A stretch of DNA of 35,490 bases from assembly GCA_023451735.1 (NCBI GenBank), contig JAEXYH010000010.1, positions 1 to 35,490 of the forward strand, written 5' to 3'. The DNA comes from Pseudomonadota bacterium (lineage in GTDB: Bacteria > Pseudomonadota > Alphaproteobacteria > Rhizobiales > Rhizobiaceae). The notes beneath the pieces were generated by a model. The model did no database searches. It was not told where the DNA came from and worked only from the letters and a program-made list of their open reading frames with translations. The position numbers and the translations under genes are program-made. This document shows positions 18,738-27,957 of this stretch, in pieces; positions within the stretch are counted from its first letter, which is position 1; every line of letters starts with the position of its first letter.

Positions 18738-18947
18738 ATGACAAGTATTCGACCGACACTCAGATATAGGACGGAGTACAGTCGACTGTTTCCCGGCATG
18801 TGGTCCGTGGTCGACGTTTTCACAGGCAATCTGGGTGAGATCGGCGGCTACATCACGGACTGCATGAGCGGGGGAGAGGCCGAGAATATGGCCGACACAA
18901 TGAACGCTCGTGACCTTGCAGCTCGTGGCGGTGTCCGGCCAAACTGA
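18738..18947 (+). CDS. Small hypothetical protein
   Basis: From the ATG at 18738 (or GTG at 18726) the product is about 70 residues, soluble, with a Trp/Val/Phe-rich centre (GMWSVVDVFTGNLGEIGGY). It follows the DUF6894 gene by 22 bases and may be cotranscribed. The ribosome site is weak. I do not recognise it. Confidence 0.45.
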   Translation: MTSIRPTLRYRTEYSRLFPGMWSVVDVFTGNLGEIGGYITDCMSGGEAENMADTMNARDLAARGGVRPN

Positions 18948-19265
18948 ACCGTCAGGCAGAGGCAGCGATACAGCGATAGCCCGGCGTACCCTTCGGCGGG
19001 CTATCCCACCCATCCTCGCTACATTTAGGGCACGGCAGGCCAAAAAAGCGCCGCAGCCACAGGCGAATCAGCCTTGATGCGGGCGATTGGGATGGGTTTC
19101 ACAGACGGATCCGGAGTTTTTACAAAACTTAGAGGATTGAGCAGGCAGGCGTGGGCGCATTCGCTATCCATAGGCGGGAGAGCAAGAAACGGTGCTCTGT
19201 CGTGAAGCGTGAAGCGGAACTAGGTAGCGGCCGTGATGCGCCGGCAGATAGGGCGAGCCTTGCGC

Positions 19266-19290
19266 GGAACAAGTCTGTGTTTCGGGAATT
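19266..19290 (+). promoter_or_regulatory. Possible EcfG/RpoE2 stress promoter of the LOV kinase
   Basis: GGAAC at 19266-19270 is followed after 18 bases by TT at 19289-19290. It points at the LOV-HWE kinase but is 145 bases from its start, with the inverted repeat in between. This is the weaker kind of match because the -10 half is only TT. Confidence 0.3.
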
Positions 19291-19298
19291 ATTTGAGC

Positions 19299-19374
19299 AT
19301 CAGGAGGGCCATGAAGAGCCCTCTCCGTCAGCTCCACACCCCGTCCCCCCGCCGTAGTGGAGAGCCCTCCTGAT
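19299..19374 (+). repeat. Large inverted repeat in the kinase leader
   Basis: ATCAGGAGGGC (19299-19309) pairs perfectly with GCCCTCCTGAT (19364-19374), and an inner CTCTCC (19321-19326) can pair with GGAGAG (19359-19364). The loop is C-rich. There is no following T-tract, so it is not a standard terminator. It ends 61 bases before the kinase start and would be part of its mRNA if the upstream promoter is used. Confidence 0.6.
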
Positions 19375-19434
19375 CACCTTTATTAGTACGGTATTAGACA
19401 TTCGCAAAATGAATGCACGACACGAGAACAAAAG

Positions 19435-20892
19435 GTGGCTAAACACCTTTTCATGAGCTCATCGGAAGATCGCCGGATCAACAGAGAGATCCACAAAACC
19501 ACATCGGGGTCCGACCCGTTTGCAGCCGCCATGCGCGCAACGCGCATGCCGATGATTATCACGGATCCACGGCAGCACGACAATCCGATCGTTTTTGTGA
19601 ATGATGCCTTTGCGAAGCTCACAGGGTACAGCCGCGACGAGTGCATGGGGCGCAACTGCCGTTTCTTGCAGGGTCCAGGGACGAATACGGATGACGTTGC
19701 TAAGGTTCGGGATGCGATCGCGGCCCGAGAACCGATCGAGATAGACCTCCTGAACTACAAAAAGGACGGCGGCCTGTTCTGGAACCGGCTTCTTGTCTCA
19801 CCGGTCTTCGACAATGGTGAGCTGACCTACTTCTTCGCCTCGCAGTTCGACGTGACCCGTGAGCGGACGATCAAGGCGATCGAGGACCAGGAAGAGCACG
19901 AAGCCGAGATGCAGCGGCGGATTGCCGACTTGACGGCCAGCGAAGACCGCCTCAACTTTACGCTGAAAGCCGGCGGGCTTGGAACGTGGACGCTCGACAT
20001 CCCGACAGAACGGCTGGTTTGCTCGGCGCTTTGCAAGATTAATTTTGGCCGCAACCCGGCCGACAATTTTTCGTATGAAGATCTCAAGGCGGCTGTCCAT
20101 CCGGACGACTTTGCGCGATGGCAGGAGGCTGTAGTGTCTGCCCTGCAGTCTGACGGTCAGCTACAGGTCGAATATCGTGCGATCCGCCCGGATGGCGAGA
20201 TCGCTTGGATGGAAGTTCGCGCCGAGACCCGCTTTGATGCTGAAGGCCGACCGCTTTTGATGAGCGGTGTTTCGATCGACATCACCGAGCGCAAAGAGGC
20301 CGAAAGTTACCGTGCAATGATGGCTCAGGAAATGAGCCACCGCATGAAGAATATGCTTGCAACGGTCCAGGCCATCATTCAGCAGTCGATGAAGGGCGAT
20401 CAACCAACCGCTGTCATGCGCCAGACGATCGGCGAGCGCCTGGAGGCGCTAGGCCGTTCGCACGACGTGCTCCGGGGCAACGACTTCGACACCGCGAGCG
20501 TGCGAGAGACTGTCGAGAAAGCGATCGAGCCGTTCAACACCACCAAACGTATCCATTATTTCGGACCGGACATACACGTTTCGCATCAGGGTGGCACGAG
20601 CCTTGCGCTGGCGCTACACGAGCTGGCGACGAACGCCGTCAAGTATGGGGCCTTGTCGAACGAGGCCGGTCGGGTGAGGATCGAGTGGTCCCAAACGAAA
20701 GACCAATTCGCATTCCTGTGGAGAGAGAGCGGTGGACCCGAGGTATCACCGCCGACACGGTCCGGATTTGGAACTCGGCTGATCAGGATGCTTGGGTCGA
20801 GCCTTAAGGGCGAAGCAAACATCGACTACCGGCCGGAAGGCGTGGTGTTCGAAGTCAACACATCGACGAGCGAGCTGCAGTCAGGAAACTAG
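19435..20892 (+). CDS. LOV-PAS-HWE blue-light sensor histidine kinase
   Basis: The protein is 485 residues from the GTG at 19435; an ATG at 19453 is also possible. A LOV domain (about 28-140) carries the photoactive cysteine at about residue 75 in GRNCRFLQ, and the flavin-contacting Gln in FFASQFDVT. A second PAS domain follows (about 165-290). The HWE-type kinase has its His near residue 302 (MSHRMKNM), an N-box HELATNAVKYGALS and the WRESGGP motif. HWE kinases in this class often feed the PhyR-NepR-EcfG stress pathway. Convergent with the response regulator that follows. Confidence 0.93.
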   Translation: MAKHLFMSSSEDRRINREIHKTTSGSDPFAAAMRATRMPMIITDPRQHDNPIVFVNDAFAKLTGYSRDECMGRNCRFLQGPGTNTDDVAKVRDAIAAREPIEIDLLNYKKDGGLFWNRLLVSPVFDNGELTYFFASQFDVTRERTIKAIEDQEEHEAEMQRRIADLTASEDRLNFTLKAGGLGTWTLDIPTERLVCSALCKINFGRNPADNFSYEDLKAAVHPDDFARWQEAVVSALQSDGQLQVEYRAIRPDGEIAWMEVRAETRFDAEGRPLLMSGVSIDITERKEAESYRAMMAQEMSHRMKNMLATVQAIIQQSMKGDQPTAVMRQTIGERLEALGRSHDVLRGNDFDTASVRETVEKAIEPFNTTKRIHYFGPDIHVSHQGGTSLALALHELATNAVKYGALSNEAGRVRIEWSQTKDQFAFLWRESGGPEVSPPTRSGFGTRLIRMLGSSLKGEANIDYRPEGVVFEVNTSTSELQSGN

Positions 20893-20894
20893 GG

Positions 20895-21263
20895 CTACGC
20901 CGCTTGGCCAGTAGCGGTGAAGCCAGTGAGTTTTTCGACGAGCGCGGTCGGGTGGCAGGGCTTCTGACAGACCAAAGACTGTGGATAGTCCTGTTCAAGC
21001 TTGCTGGGGTTGGCGTGGCCGGAGTGGAACACGAACGGTATCCCTGATCTCGTGAGACGATCGGCAACAGGAAAGACCTCGCCGTCCGTCAGGCGCACAT
21101 CGAGAATTGCGCAATCAACGGTGTTGGTTTCCAGGAACTCCAATGCTTCGTGCGTGCTGGCGAACGGTCCGGAAACCTGCCAGCCCTCATCCTCGAGAGT
21201 CATTTGGATATCGAGAGCGACGAACATTTCGTCTTCGACCAACAGAACAGTTTTATGCGTCAT
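20895..21263 (-). CDS. Single-domain response regulator
   Basis: The 122 residues form one receiver domain without an output domain: acidic pocket VEDE near residue 10, phospho-acceptor Asp in ILDVRLTDG near 55, and the conserved Lys in CQKPC near 102. Its ATG overlaps the 3' end of the large hybrid kinase by 11 bases, so it is the probable partner or phosphate sink of that kinase. Confidence 0.92.
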   Translation of the reverse strand: MTHKTVLLVEDEMFVALDIQMTLEDEGWQVSGPFASTHEALEFLETNTVDCAILDVRLTDGEVFPVADRLTRSGIPFVFHSGHANPSKLEQDYPQSLVCQKPCHPTALVEKLTGFTATGQAA

Positions 21264-24200
21264 GTCTCACCCGGCTTGGCATTGTCAACACATGCGAGAG
21301 GACCGGCCCTTCGATATGGGTCTCGATCTTGGCACCCAGCTGCCGTGCAGAGGTCGAAAGCAGAACTGTCCCGAAACCCGCATCCCCGGCCGCCCTAACG
21401 TCCGAATCACCAATCTCGTTCCAAATTAAAATCATACTTTTGTCAGTTTTCTCCCACTCTACTGAGAGGCGGCCAGCTTCTGTTCCAAGCACGCCATGCT
21501 TAACGGCGTTGGTCGCCCACTCATGCAGAATGAGAGACAGGGGTGTGATGCAGCTGGCTGAGACGGGGAATGGTGCACTGGAGATATCGATCTTGGCGGC
21601 TCGTGTATGCGGGGCGACCATGGTCTCGACCAGCTCATGCATTTCCACAGGCTTGGACCGCCGCTGATTGGATGCAAGCGTGTGGGCATTTCCAAGTGCC
21701 AGGACACGGCCCTCGACGTCATCAACAAGCGCCTTTGTCGTTTCATGCTTGCGCGCTGCAATCCGCAAAATACCGCCTATCATGGCGAACAGGTTCTTCA
21801 CCCGATGGTTCATCTCGCTCAGCATCAGTTCACGCGCTTCGGCGAGCTCATTCTCGGCCGTCACGTCGACGCTGACGCCGATGATGCGCGGCGGGTCGCT
21901 ATCTTCGACAAAGCGGCCGAATGTCTTTATCCAGCTGAAGCGGCCATTGCCTTCCAGCCGCGTCGTAATCTCGAACGCTTCATGCCCCTCGGCCTCCGCG
22001 TCCGCTAAAGCAGATCGCATGCGGTCGCTATCCGCTTCAGACAGTTTCGCGAGAAAGCTGTCCAGAGACGGCCGTTCGTCATCTGTCTGCAGTAGTGCCA
22101 TTGCAGCGCCGCCAAACGCGAACTTTTTGTCGCGCGGCACATATTCCCAGACGCCAATACCGGAAGCCTCGACCGCCAGGTCGTGACGATCCTGCTCGGC
22201 AGCCAGCTTGCTCTCCACGCTGATTGCGTGACTGATATCGGTCAGGACAATCGTGGCACCGTCGATCGTGCCATCGATCGTGCGGTAGGGTAAGATCCTG
22301 AGCGAGAATGTCCGATCGCTGTCGCGGTCCGACACTATGTCTTGATATTCAGCCCCATCCTCCATGACGCTCTCGACACGTGCTGTCAGGTCGAAGCTGA
22401 CAAGGCGGCTAGTCACATCCGACAGTGGCCGGCCGCGATCTGAGGGCTGCAGCGGAAAGACTGTTGTCGCGGCCTTCGTATAGGATCGAAGCCGGCGTTC
22501 CCTGTCGAGAACAATCACTGCCAGGCTGGTGGACTCGAAAAAATTGCGAAGATCGGTATTGGCGACGGTAACCTCGTCGACCTTGGTCTTAAGTTCGTCG
22601 TTGACAGTGGTCAGCTCTTCGTTTGTCGACTGAAGCTCCTCGTTCATCGACATCATTTCTTCGTTGGAGCTTTTCAGCTCCTCATTCGCCGTCTCAAGCT
22701 CTTCGGTCGCCGATCGCAGGCGATGTTTGGCCGAGCGCAGTTCGCGCTCTAGACCCTCGACGTGGCCGTTATTGGGCTCGAGATCGATCAGATCGCCTGC
22801 ATCAAGTTGGGTGAACTGCGCGACTTCTTGGAACACGACGAGGAACGAGTTTCCTTCGAGAGGATCGCAAATAATGTCGGTTTTGAGCGTGCCGAAATCG
22901 GTAACCACCTCAATGCCCCGTGCGACCACTCGCTTCTTGACTGACGCCACCTGCCGAACCAATGGCCCAAGCTGCTCACGGACACCTGGTCGAGCCAAAC
23001 TGGCGGCGCTAGACTCGTTGATGCCGGTGACCGGGAATTCAAAAAAGCGACCCAGTCGTCCATAAGCTGCGACGATCTGGCCATCACTGTCGAGAACGAC
23101 ACTGGCAGGAACATATTTTTCCATCAGCCTTGCTGTCGCCAGTTGCTCGACGCTTTCGCTCGAAGCTGGCGCTGATGACGATACCGGCGGGCGCCGAATA
23201 TCCTTCCCCTCGCCGGGAAGCGGAATAGGATATGTCGGAGAGCCAGGCAACCGTTCGAACAGCCGAGCCTTCTGGTCGATGACCGAGAATACGTTGTCAA
23301 ACCGGCCAACACTCTCGGACGATCCCAGAAACAGGAAACCGCCCGGCCGGATGGCGTAATGCATGAGCGGCATGACCCGTTTCTGCAGTTTGTCGTCGAA
23401 ATAGATCAACAAGTTGCGGCAGGAGATCAGATCGACCTTCGAAAATGGCGGATCTTTAATCAAGCTGTGACCTGAGAACCGGATCATATCGCGGATCTGG
23501 CCGACAAAATTAAACCGCTCCTTATGCGGTATGACGTAGTGTTCCTGTAAATCGTGCGGGATGTCGGCAAGCGATGCGATCGGGTAGGATCCCTCCCGCG
23601 CAATCTTCAGCATGCTTTCGTCGATATCGGTAGCAAATATCTGTACGTTGCAAGGCAGGTTGAGCGTGCGGGCTGCTTCGGCAAACAGGATGGCGATCGT
23701 ATAGGCTTCCTCGCCGCTTGAGCAGCCAGGGATCCAGACACGGACACCATCCTCGGAGTGCGCGCCTTCGCGCAAAAGCGGCTCGATGGCCTGTTCCGCA
23801 AGCACGTCAAACGATGGCTTATCACGGAAAAAGCGGGTGACGTTGATCAGCAGGTCACGAAACAGCGCTTCGCACTCGTTATGATCGTTCTGGACGCGCT
23901 CCAGATAGTCGGCGCCCCTGTTGATGCCCAGGACATGCATGCGGCGCTCGACCCGACGAACGAACGTCGTGCGTTTGTAGCCAGCGAAGTCATGGCCAAC
24001 GACGCTCTGCAATGATGTGCAGAGATCGTCGACATGGTCGGCGACTTTCGAGGCTTCCTTTTTGTCAGCGCCCTGGCTCTTGCGGAAAAAGAATCCGCCG
24101 ATGCAGCTTAGAATTTGCTCGGGTGGCTGGACGAAATCCACCAGCCCTGTCCCGGTCGCGGCGACCGGCATTCCATCATACTTTGCAGTCGACGGCTCCT

Positions 24201-24669
24201 GCACGACACAAAGGCCGCCGTTCTCCTTGACCGCGCGAAGGCCCGTCGATCCGTCGGCACCCGTTCCTGACAGAATCACACAAGCGGAATTTGCGTTCTG
24301 GTCGTTCGCAAGTGAGATGAAAAAGTCGTCGATCGGCCGCCGCAGGCCGCGCGGCTCTTCGAAATCCTGCAGCGCAAGCCTTCCGCGCTCGATGCTGAGG
24401 CTCTTGCCGGGTGGAATAATGAAGACGGTATCGGCCTCGATCGCTTCGCCACCCTCGCATTGCCTGACAGATAGCTGTGTATGCCGGTCCAGCAGCTCGG
24501 CAAGCATGCTCTGATGGTGAGGATCAAGATGCTGGACGACCACGAATGCAAGGCCTGTCGGAACCTCGGCTGCAGCAACCATCTCGCGAAGGGCTTCAAG
24601 ACCACCAGCTGACGAGCCTATGCCCACAACGGGAACAGACTGCTCGGGTTCAAGATTATCGGTCAACAC
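21253..24669 (-). CDS. CheB-CheR-PAS-HWE fusion histidine kinase
   Basis: The protein is 1138 residues. A CheB methylesterase domain (about 10-195) has the triad in GSSAGG, VVQHLD and SGTGADGS. A CheR methyltransferase domain (about 215-480) has VWIPGCSSGEEAYT and ISCRNLLIYF. A coiled coil follows (about 635-705, repeats of ELxSxNEEL type), then two PAS domains (about 705-945), then an HWE kinase with its His near 953 (EMNHRVKNLFAMI) and N-box HEWATNAVKHG. No chemoreceptor gene lies nearby, so the CheB/CheR targets are unknown. It lies between the short LOV gene (59 bases upstream) and the response regulator it overlaps, so these three probably form an operon. Confidence 0.92.
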   Translation of the reverse strand: MLTDNLEPEQSVPVVGIGSSAGGLEALREMVAAAEVPTGLAFVVVQHLDPHHQSMLAELLDRHTQLSVRQCEGGEAIEADTVFIIPPGKSLSIERGRLALQDFEEPRGLRRPIDDFFISLANDQNANSACVILSGTGADGSTGLRAVKENGGLCVVQEPSTAKYDGMPVAATGTGLVDFVQPPEQILSCIGGFFFRKSQGADKKEASKVADHVDDLCTSLQSVVGHDFAGYKRTTFVRRVERRMHVLGINRGADYLERVQNDHNECEALFRDLLINVTRFFRDKPSFDVLAEQAIEPLLREGAHSEDGVRVWIPGCSSGEEAYTIAILFAEAARTLNLPCNVQIFATDIDESMLKIAREGSYPIASLADIPHDLQEHYVIPHKERFNFVGQIRDMIRFSGHSLIKDPPFSKVDLISCRNLLIYFDDKLQKRVMPLMHYAIRPGGFLFLGSSESVGRFDNVFSVIDQKARLFERLPGSPTYPIPLPGEGKDIRRPPVSSSAPASSESVEQLATARLMEKYVPASVVLDSDGQIVAAYGRLGRFFEFPVTGINESSAASLARPGVREQLGPLVRQVASVKKRVVARGIEVVTDFGTLKTDIICDPLEGNSFLVVFQEVAQFTQLDAGDLIDLEPNNGHVEGLERELRSAKHRLRSATEELETANEELKSSNEEMMSMNEELQSTNEELTTVNDELKTKVDEVTVANTDLRNFFESTSLAVIVLDRERRLRSYTKAATTVFPLQPSDRGRPLSDVTSRLVSFDLTARVESVMEDGAEYQDIVSDRDSDRTFSLRILPYRTIDGTIDGATIVLTDISHAISVESKLAAEQDRHDLAVEASGIGVWEYVPRDKKFAFGGAAMALLQTDDERPSLDSFLAKLSEADSDRMRSALADAEAEGHEAFEITTRLEGNGRFSWIKTFGRFVEDSDPPRIIGVSVDVTAENELAEARELMLSEMNHRVKNLFAMIGGILRIAARKHETTKALVDDVEGRVLALGNAHTLASNQRRSKPVEMHELVETMVAPHTRAAKIDISSAPFPVSASCITPLSLILHEWATNAVKHGVLGTEAGRLSVEWEKTDKSMILIWNEIGDSDVRAAGDAGFGTVLLSTSARQLGAKIETHIEGPVLSHVLTMPSRVRHDA

Positions 24670-24728
24670 TATTCCTCGGCCTATCCAGTAAAGCCACGTT
24701 TCTGGCCTCTACAGCGAAGCCTTTCTGT

Positions 24729-25301
24729 CTAATACGGCGAATTGGTTTCCAATTCGGCCAATGTCAGTTTGGCCTGTGCGATCGTGGTCGTCGAGTTCGC
24801 GATCGTCGCAAGCGTCCCCTCAACCATCACGTTGTGGCCATCCAGAAGCGGTTTCAGTCGCGCAAGTGTATCGCCGAGAGCATCATCGTATGCCTGCAGG
24901 AGATCTGGATGGGTTCGGCTCACATCGAATTGCGAGGCAATGATGTATCGAACCTTACCGTTCGCGGCTTTCAACTTCGACATAAACAGCAGGTTGACGA
25001 AGGGGCGCCCATCCTTGCGAAAATTGACGATCGGCGCACGGACGTTCGCATCATCTCCATGGATAAAGGCATGCAGCTTACGCCTCGCGTCGTCATTCGA
25101 TGCGTGCTCTCCGTCCGACCTTTGTTGAAGAAATCTGCAATTTCGGCCAATGACATCAGAGCTGTTGTATCCGGTCAGGGCGTAGAACTGATCGTTAGCT
25201 AAAACCAACGGGTTATCATGTTCTGTGCTGGCCAAGGCCAGGGCGATGGAAGAATTTGCGAAGAATTCCGTGAGCGCCGGCTCGATTTCGATTTCTGGCA
25301 T
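24729..25301 (-). CDS. Short LOV-domain photoreceptor
   Basis: The protein is 190 residues. The LOV core (about 12-130) has the photoactive Cys55 in GRNCRFLQ and the flavin-contacting Gln in IIASQFDVS, so flavin binding and blue-light adduct formation are expected. The rest (about 130-190) is a helical tail without a recognised output domain (LARLKPLL, then a Thr/Ala-rich helix). Short LOV proteins act by dimerising or by partner binding. It is the first gene of the probable operon with the hybrid kinase and response regulator. Confidence 0.92.
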   Translation of the reverse strand: MPEIEIEPALTEFFANSSIALALASTEHDNPLVLANDQFYALTGYNSSDVIGRNCRFLQQRSDGEHASNDDARRKLHAFIHGDDANVRAPIVNFRKDGRPFVNLLFMSKLKAANGKVRYIIASQFDVSRTHPDLLQAYDDALGDTLARLKPLLDGHNVMVEGTLATIANSTTTIAQAKLTLAELETNSPY

Positions 25302-25499
25302 GCGATTTCCGATGAAACGTTATGTTGCCGCACCATATGCGGCTTTTGAGCAGTATTTAAAGGCCGGCACGATCTTTTGATTAACTACTTGCACCTTCCA
25401 GCCGGCGCTACGGACCACGGATTGAACTTTTTGGCTTATCGCGTGGTTTGCAATCTCACCCGTAACGACTTCTATATGATTGCAGGCTAATATACTCAC

Positions 25500-26771
25500 A
25501 TGGACAACTCTGCTTCGAAACAGCCCGTTAGTGGCAAATCGCTTATCCGATTGTTGGAGCACGCTTTTGCGCATGCCCCCATCGGCATTGCGATCGTCAA
25601 CAGCGACGGCATAGTCGAGCGAGCCAATCGGAAGTTTGCCGAGATGTTTGGCCTTCCCGAGGATCAGGTGCGCGGTGTCTCCGTGCGCGACCTGACACAT
25701 CCCGATGACCTCCAGCGTGATCTTAACCTACGAGACGAAATTCTGAGCGGGGCGCGGGAAAGCTACACCGTCGAGAAACGGTATGTCCGGGGTGATGGTA
25801 CAATGCTCCATGCACGCACGACGGTCATCGCTATGCTGGAAGGCGAGGGCCGCGGATACCAGTATGTTTCGCAGATAGAAGATATCTCGAACGAGAAGGA
25901 AGCCGATCGCCAGCTCAAAGAACGCGCGGCGCAGCTCGAACTTGCCATGCAGGCGGTCAACGGCGGCTTCTGGCACATGGACGTCAGAGCCTCCAACTTC
26001 CAGACATCTGAGCGATTGGCCGAGTTTATCGCCGGAGAGGGCGCCATGCCGCTTAATCTCGAGGCCTACCTTAAACGTGTTCATGTCGGCGATGAGGATC
26101 AGGCCGACCTTTCAGCTTTGCTTTGTGGCGACATCGATAAATCTGTCGCACAGTACCGCCTCGACACATTCGACGGTGAACGCTGGATCCGGTGTGACCG
26201 AAGGTTGCTGCGCGACGACCAAGGCAAGCCAATGCGCATCGTAGGCGTTGCCATGGATTTTACCGAGGAACACAGACGGCTGGACGAACTCGAGCGCTCA
26301 TCACAGACGGACACCTTGACCGGCCTCCTAAACCGTAGAGGTCTTCAGGCTCGCTACCCGAACATGTCCTCGTACTCAGGTTATGCTCTTTTCACGATTG
26401 ATCTCGATGGCTTCAAGCAGATCAACGATACACTGGGCCATGCTACCGGCGATGCTGTCCTCGTGGAAACTGCCGCAAGATTGCTGGCCACAGTGCGCGA
26501 GACCGATCTCGTGTGTCGCACGGGCGGCGACGAATTCGTTGTCATCATTGCCGCCAATCACAATCAGGCACAGGATGTTGCCGGCCGCATTATTGAGTGT
26601 CTGGGAGCTCCGATCGATTCAATCCCGCAGAGCGTCTCAGTTAGCGCATCGGTCGGCGGCATATGGAGTGCTGCGAAGTGGAGCGACTTTGGCGACGCAC
26701 AATGCCGAGCAGATACTAATCTTTACGAGGCCAAAGCAGCCGGGAAAAATCGGTGGGTTTTGGGCGACTGA
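25500..26771 (+). CDS. PAS-PAS-GGDEF diguanylate cyclase
   Basis: The protein is 423 residues with two PAS domains (about 18-140 and 145-265) and a GGDEF domain (about 270-420). The active site reads GGDEF near residue 342, so c-di-GMP synthesis is expected. The inhibitory site RETD lies five residues before it, so product inhibition is likely. There is no EAL domain or membrane segment. It is divergent from the LOV operon, with 198 bases between the starts. The ribosome site is weak. Confidence 0.93.
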   Translation: MDNSASKQPVSGKSLIRLLEHAFAHAPIGIAIVNSDGIVERANRKFAEMFGLPEDQVRGVSVRDLTHPDDLQRDLNLRDEILSGARESYTVEKRYVRGDGTMLHARTTVIAMLEGEGRGYQYVSQIEDISNEKEADRQLKERAAQLELAMQAVNGGFWHMDVRASNFQTSERLAEFIAGEGAMPLNLEAYLKRVHVGDEDQADLSALLCGDIDKSVAQYRLDTFDGERWIRCDRRLLRDDQGKPMRIVGVAMDFTEEHRRLDELERSSQTDTLTGLLNRRGLQARYPNMSSYSGYALFTIDLDGFKQINDTLGHATGDAVLVETAARLLATVRETDLVCRTGGDEFVVIIAANHNQAQDVAGRIIECLGAPIDSIPQSVSVSASVGGIWSAAKWSDFGDAQCRADTNLYEAKAAGKNRWVLGD

Positions 26772-26783
26772 TGCATGGCGCAC

Positions 26784-26990
26784 CTATTTGCCACGAGCAA
26801 GGTAGTCGCGCTCCTGCCTGGTGTTTTTTGCCATGGGTACAGTTTCCGTGACATAAACTCGAGACGCTGCGACTGGCTTTGGCTGAATGGCGACAAATGC
26901 CGCCACAAGCCCGGCAATCATCAGAAGAATGATGAAACCTAGCCCGCCACCTGACCTTTGGGTTTCCTTGAAACAATAATCGTTGCGCAT
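26784..26990 (-). CDS. Small single-pass membrane protein
   Basis: The product is 68 residues from an ATG at 26990, preceded by GGGG. One hydrophobic helix lies at about 15-35 (GGGLGFIILLMIAGLVAAF) between polar ends. It resembles uncharacterised rhizobial small proteins. It converges on the diguanylate cyclase. Function unknown. Confidence 0.55.
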   Translation of the reverse strand: MRNDYCFKETQRSGGGLGFIILLMIAGLVAAFVAIQPKPVAASRVYVTETVPMAKNTRQERDYLARGK

Positions 26991-27062
26991 GCGTACCCCA
27001 TGTAAAAGCGAGGCGCATTTACCGCTCTGGCGAGTTTCGACAAGGCTGCAGCAATTACAAGG

Positions 27063-27473
27063 TTAACGGGCTTTGCGTTTTAGAGGCTCTGGCTTTTGGC
27101 CGTCAGGCAGCAGCTCGACCAGACGCGTATGTACGACCTCGGAGCTGAACGGCTTGCCGATAAAAACCGCACCCTCGGGCAAGTCATCCTGTCCTGGCTT
27201 TGCCTGGCCCGATGCAACGAGGATCTTGATGTGCGGCCAGCGCTCTGCACATTCGCGCGCAAGCGCAAAGCCGTCACGAACACCTGGCATTTGCACGTCA
27301 GTGAACAGGAGTTGGATATCTTCCGCGGATGTCTCGAGCACCACTATGGCACTATCGACGTCATAAGCCTCGAGTGGCCGGAAACCCGCCTCCTCAATGA
27401 TGCCGGCAGCATCCATACGGATCAGTGCATCGTCATCGACGACAAGTGCGTGTGGCGTAGTGTCGTCGGTCAT
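27063..27473 (-). CDS. Single-domain response regulator
   Basis: The 136 residues are one receiver domain: VVDDD near residue 11, phospho-acceptor in FTDVQMPG near 58 and Lys in IGKPF near 107, then a basic tail (EPLKRKAR). It starts 20 bases after the stop of the next response regulator upstream, so the two form an operon. No output domain. Confidence 0.92.
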   Translation of the reverse strand: MTDDTTPHALVVDDDALIRMDAAGIIEEAGFRPLEAYDVDSAIVVLETSAEDIQLLFTDVQMPGVRDGFALARECAERWPHIKILVASGQAKPGQDDLPEGAVFIGKPFSSEVVHTRLVELLPDGQKPEPLKRKAR

Positions 27474-27493
27474 GCTGATATCCTTGATTTACA

Positions 27494-27910
27494 TCATGCA
27501 AACAGATGGAGATTACGGGGAGGCAGGGCAGAGTTGTCACCACCAGCACAGCGTACAGCGGCGTATGAAACGAGCTCGGCAAGTTCGGCGTCGAGGACGG
27601 GCTTTGAGATAACGCCCAAAGCGCCCGAGACGCCGGAAGCAACTTCTTCCGGATTGCCTGTCATAAAGATCACGGTCTTGCCTGCAGCCGCCAGTTCCGC
27701 TCCGTTATCTGGCCCGGTCTTGCCGTCTCGCAGGTTGACATCGACGAGAGCAATATCGGCCTCATCAAACAGATCGATTGCGTCTTGCCGGCACGCAGCC
27801 ATGCCGCAAACATCGAAGCCGGCCGCAATCACGGCGTCCTCGATCATCATTGCGATGAGGTACTGATCTTCAACGATAAGTATTTTTTGACAGGGCTTCA
27901 GGTTTTCCAT
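27494..27910 (-). CDS. Single-domain response regulator
   Basis: The 138 residues are one receiver domain: IVEDQ near residue 13, phospho-acceptor in LVDVNLRDG near 57 and Lys in ISKPV near 103. There is no output domain and the last 20 residues are polar. The ATG at 27910 has no clear Shine-Dalgarno. A GGAAC-type element lies so close upstream that a leaderless transcript, or a later start, is possible. Confidence 0.9.
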   Translation of the reverse strand: MENLKPCQKILIVEDQYLIAMMIEDAVIAAGFDVCGMAACRQDAIDLFDEADIALVDVNLRDGKTGPDNGAELAAAGKTVIFMTGNPEEVASGVSGALGVISKPVLDAELAELVSYAAVRCAGGDNSALPPRNLHLFA

Positions 27911-27918
27911 GTCGCTAG

Positions 27919-27943
27919 AAGCCGCGAACCGTTCGAACGTTCC
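27919..27943 (-). promoter_or_regulatory. Possible EcfG/RpoE2 stress promoter
   Basis: On the reverse strand GGAAC (27943-27939) is followed after 18 bases by TT (27920-27919). It would place transcription almost at the response regulator start codon, giving little or no leader, so I hold it with caution. Confidence 0.3.
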
Positions 27944-27957
27944 CTAGTACCGAGTTA

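Larger units (their letters stand above)
18948..19434. other. Long non-coding upstream region of the LOV kinase
   Basis: No gene is recognised in these 487 bases. They hold a possible GGAAC-type promoter (19266-19290) and a large inverted repeat (19299-19374) ahead of the LOV histidine kinase, so a regulatory leader is likely. Confidence 0.45.

Noticed and set aside
20895..24669. Chemotaxis operon based on CheB and CheR domains
   Set aside because: There are no CheA, CheW or chemoreceptor genes; the domains are fused into an HWE kinase, a known signalling architecture.
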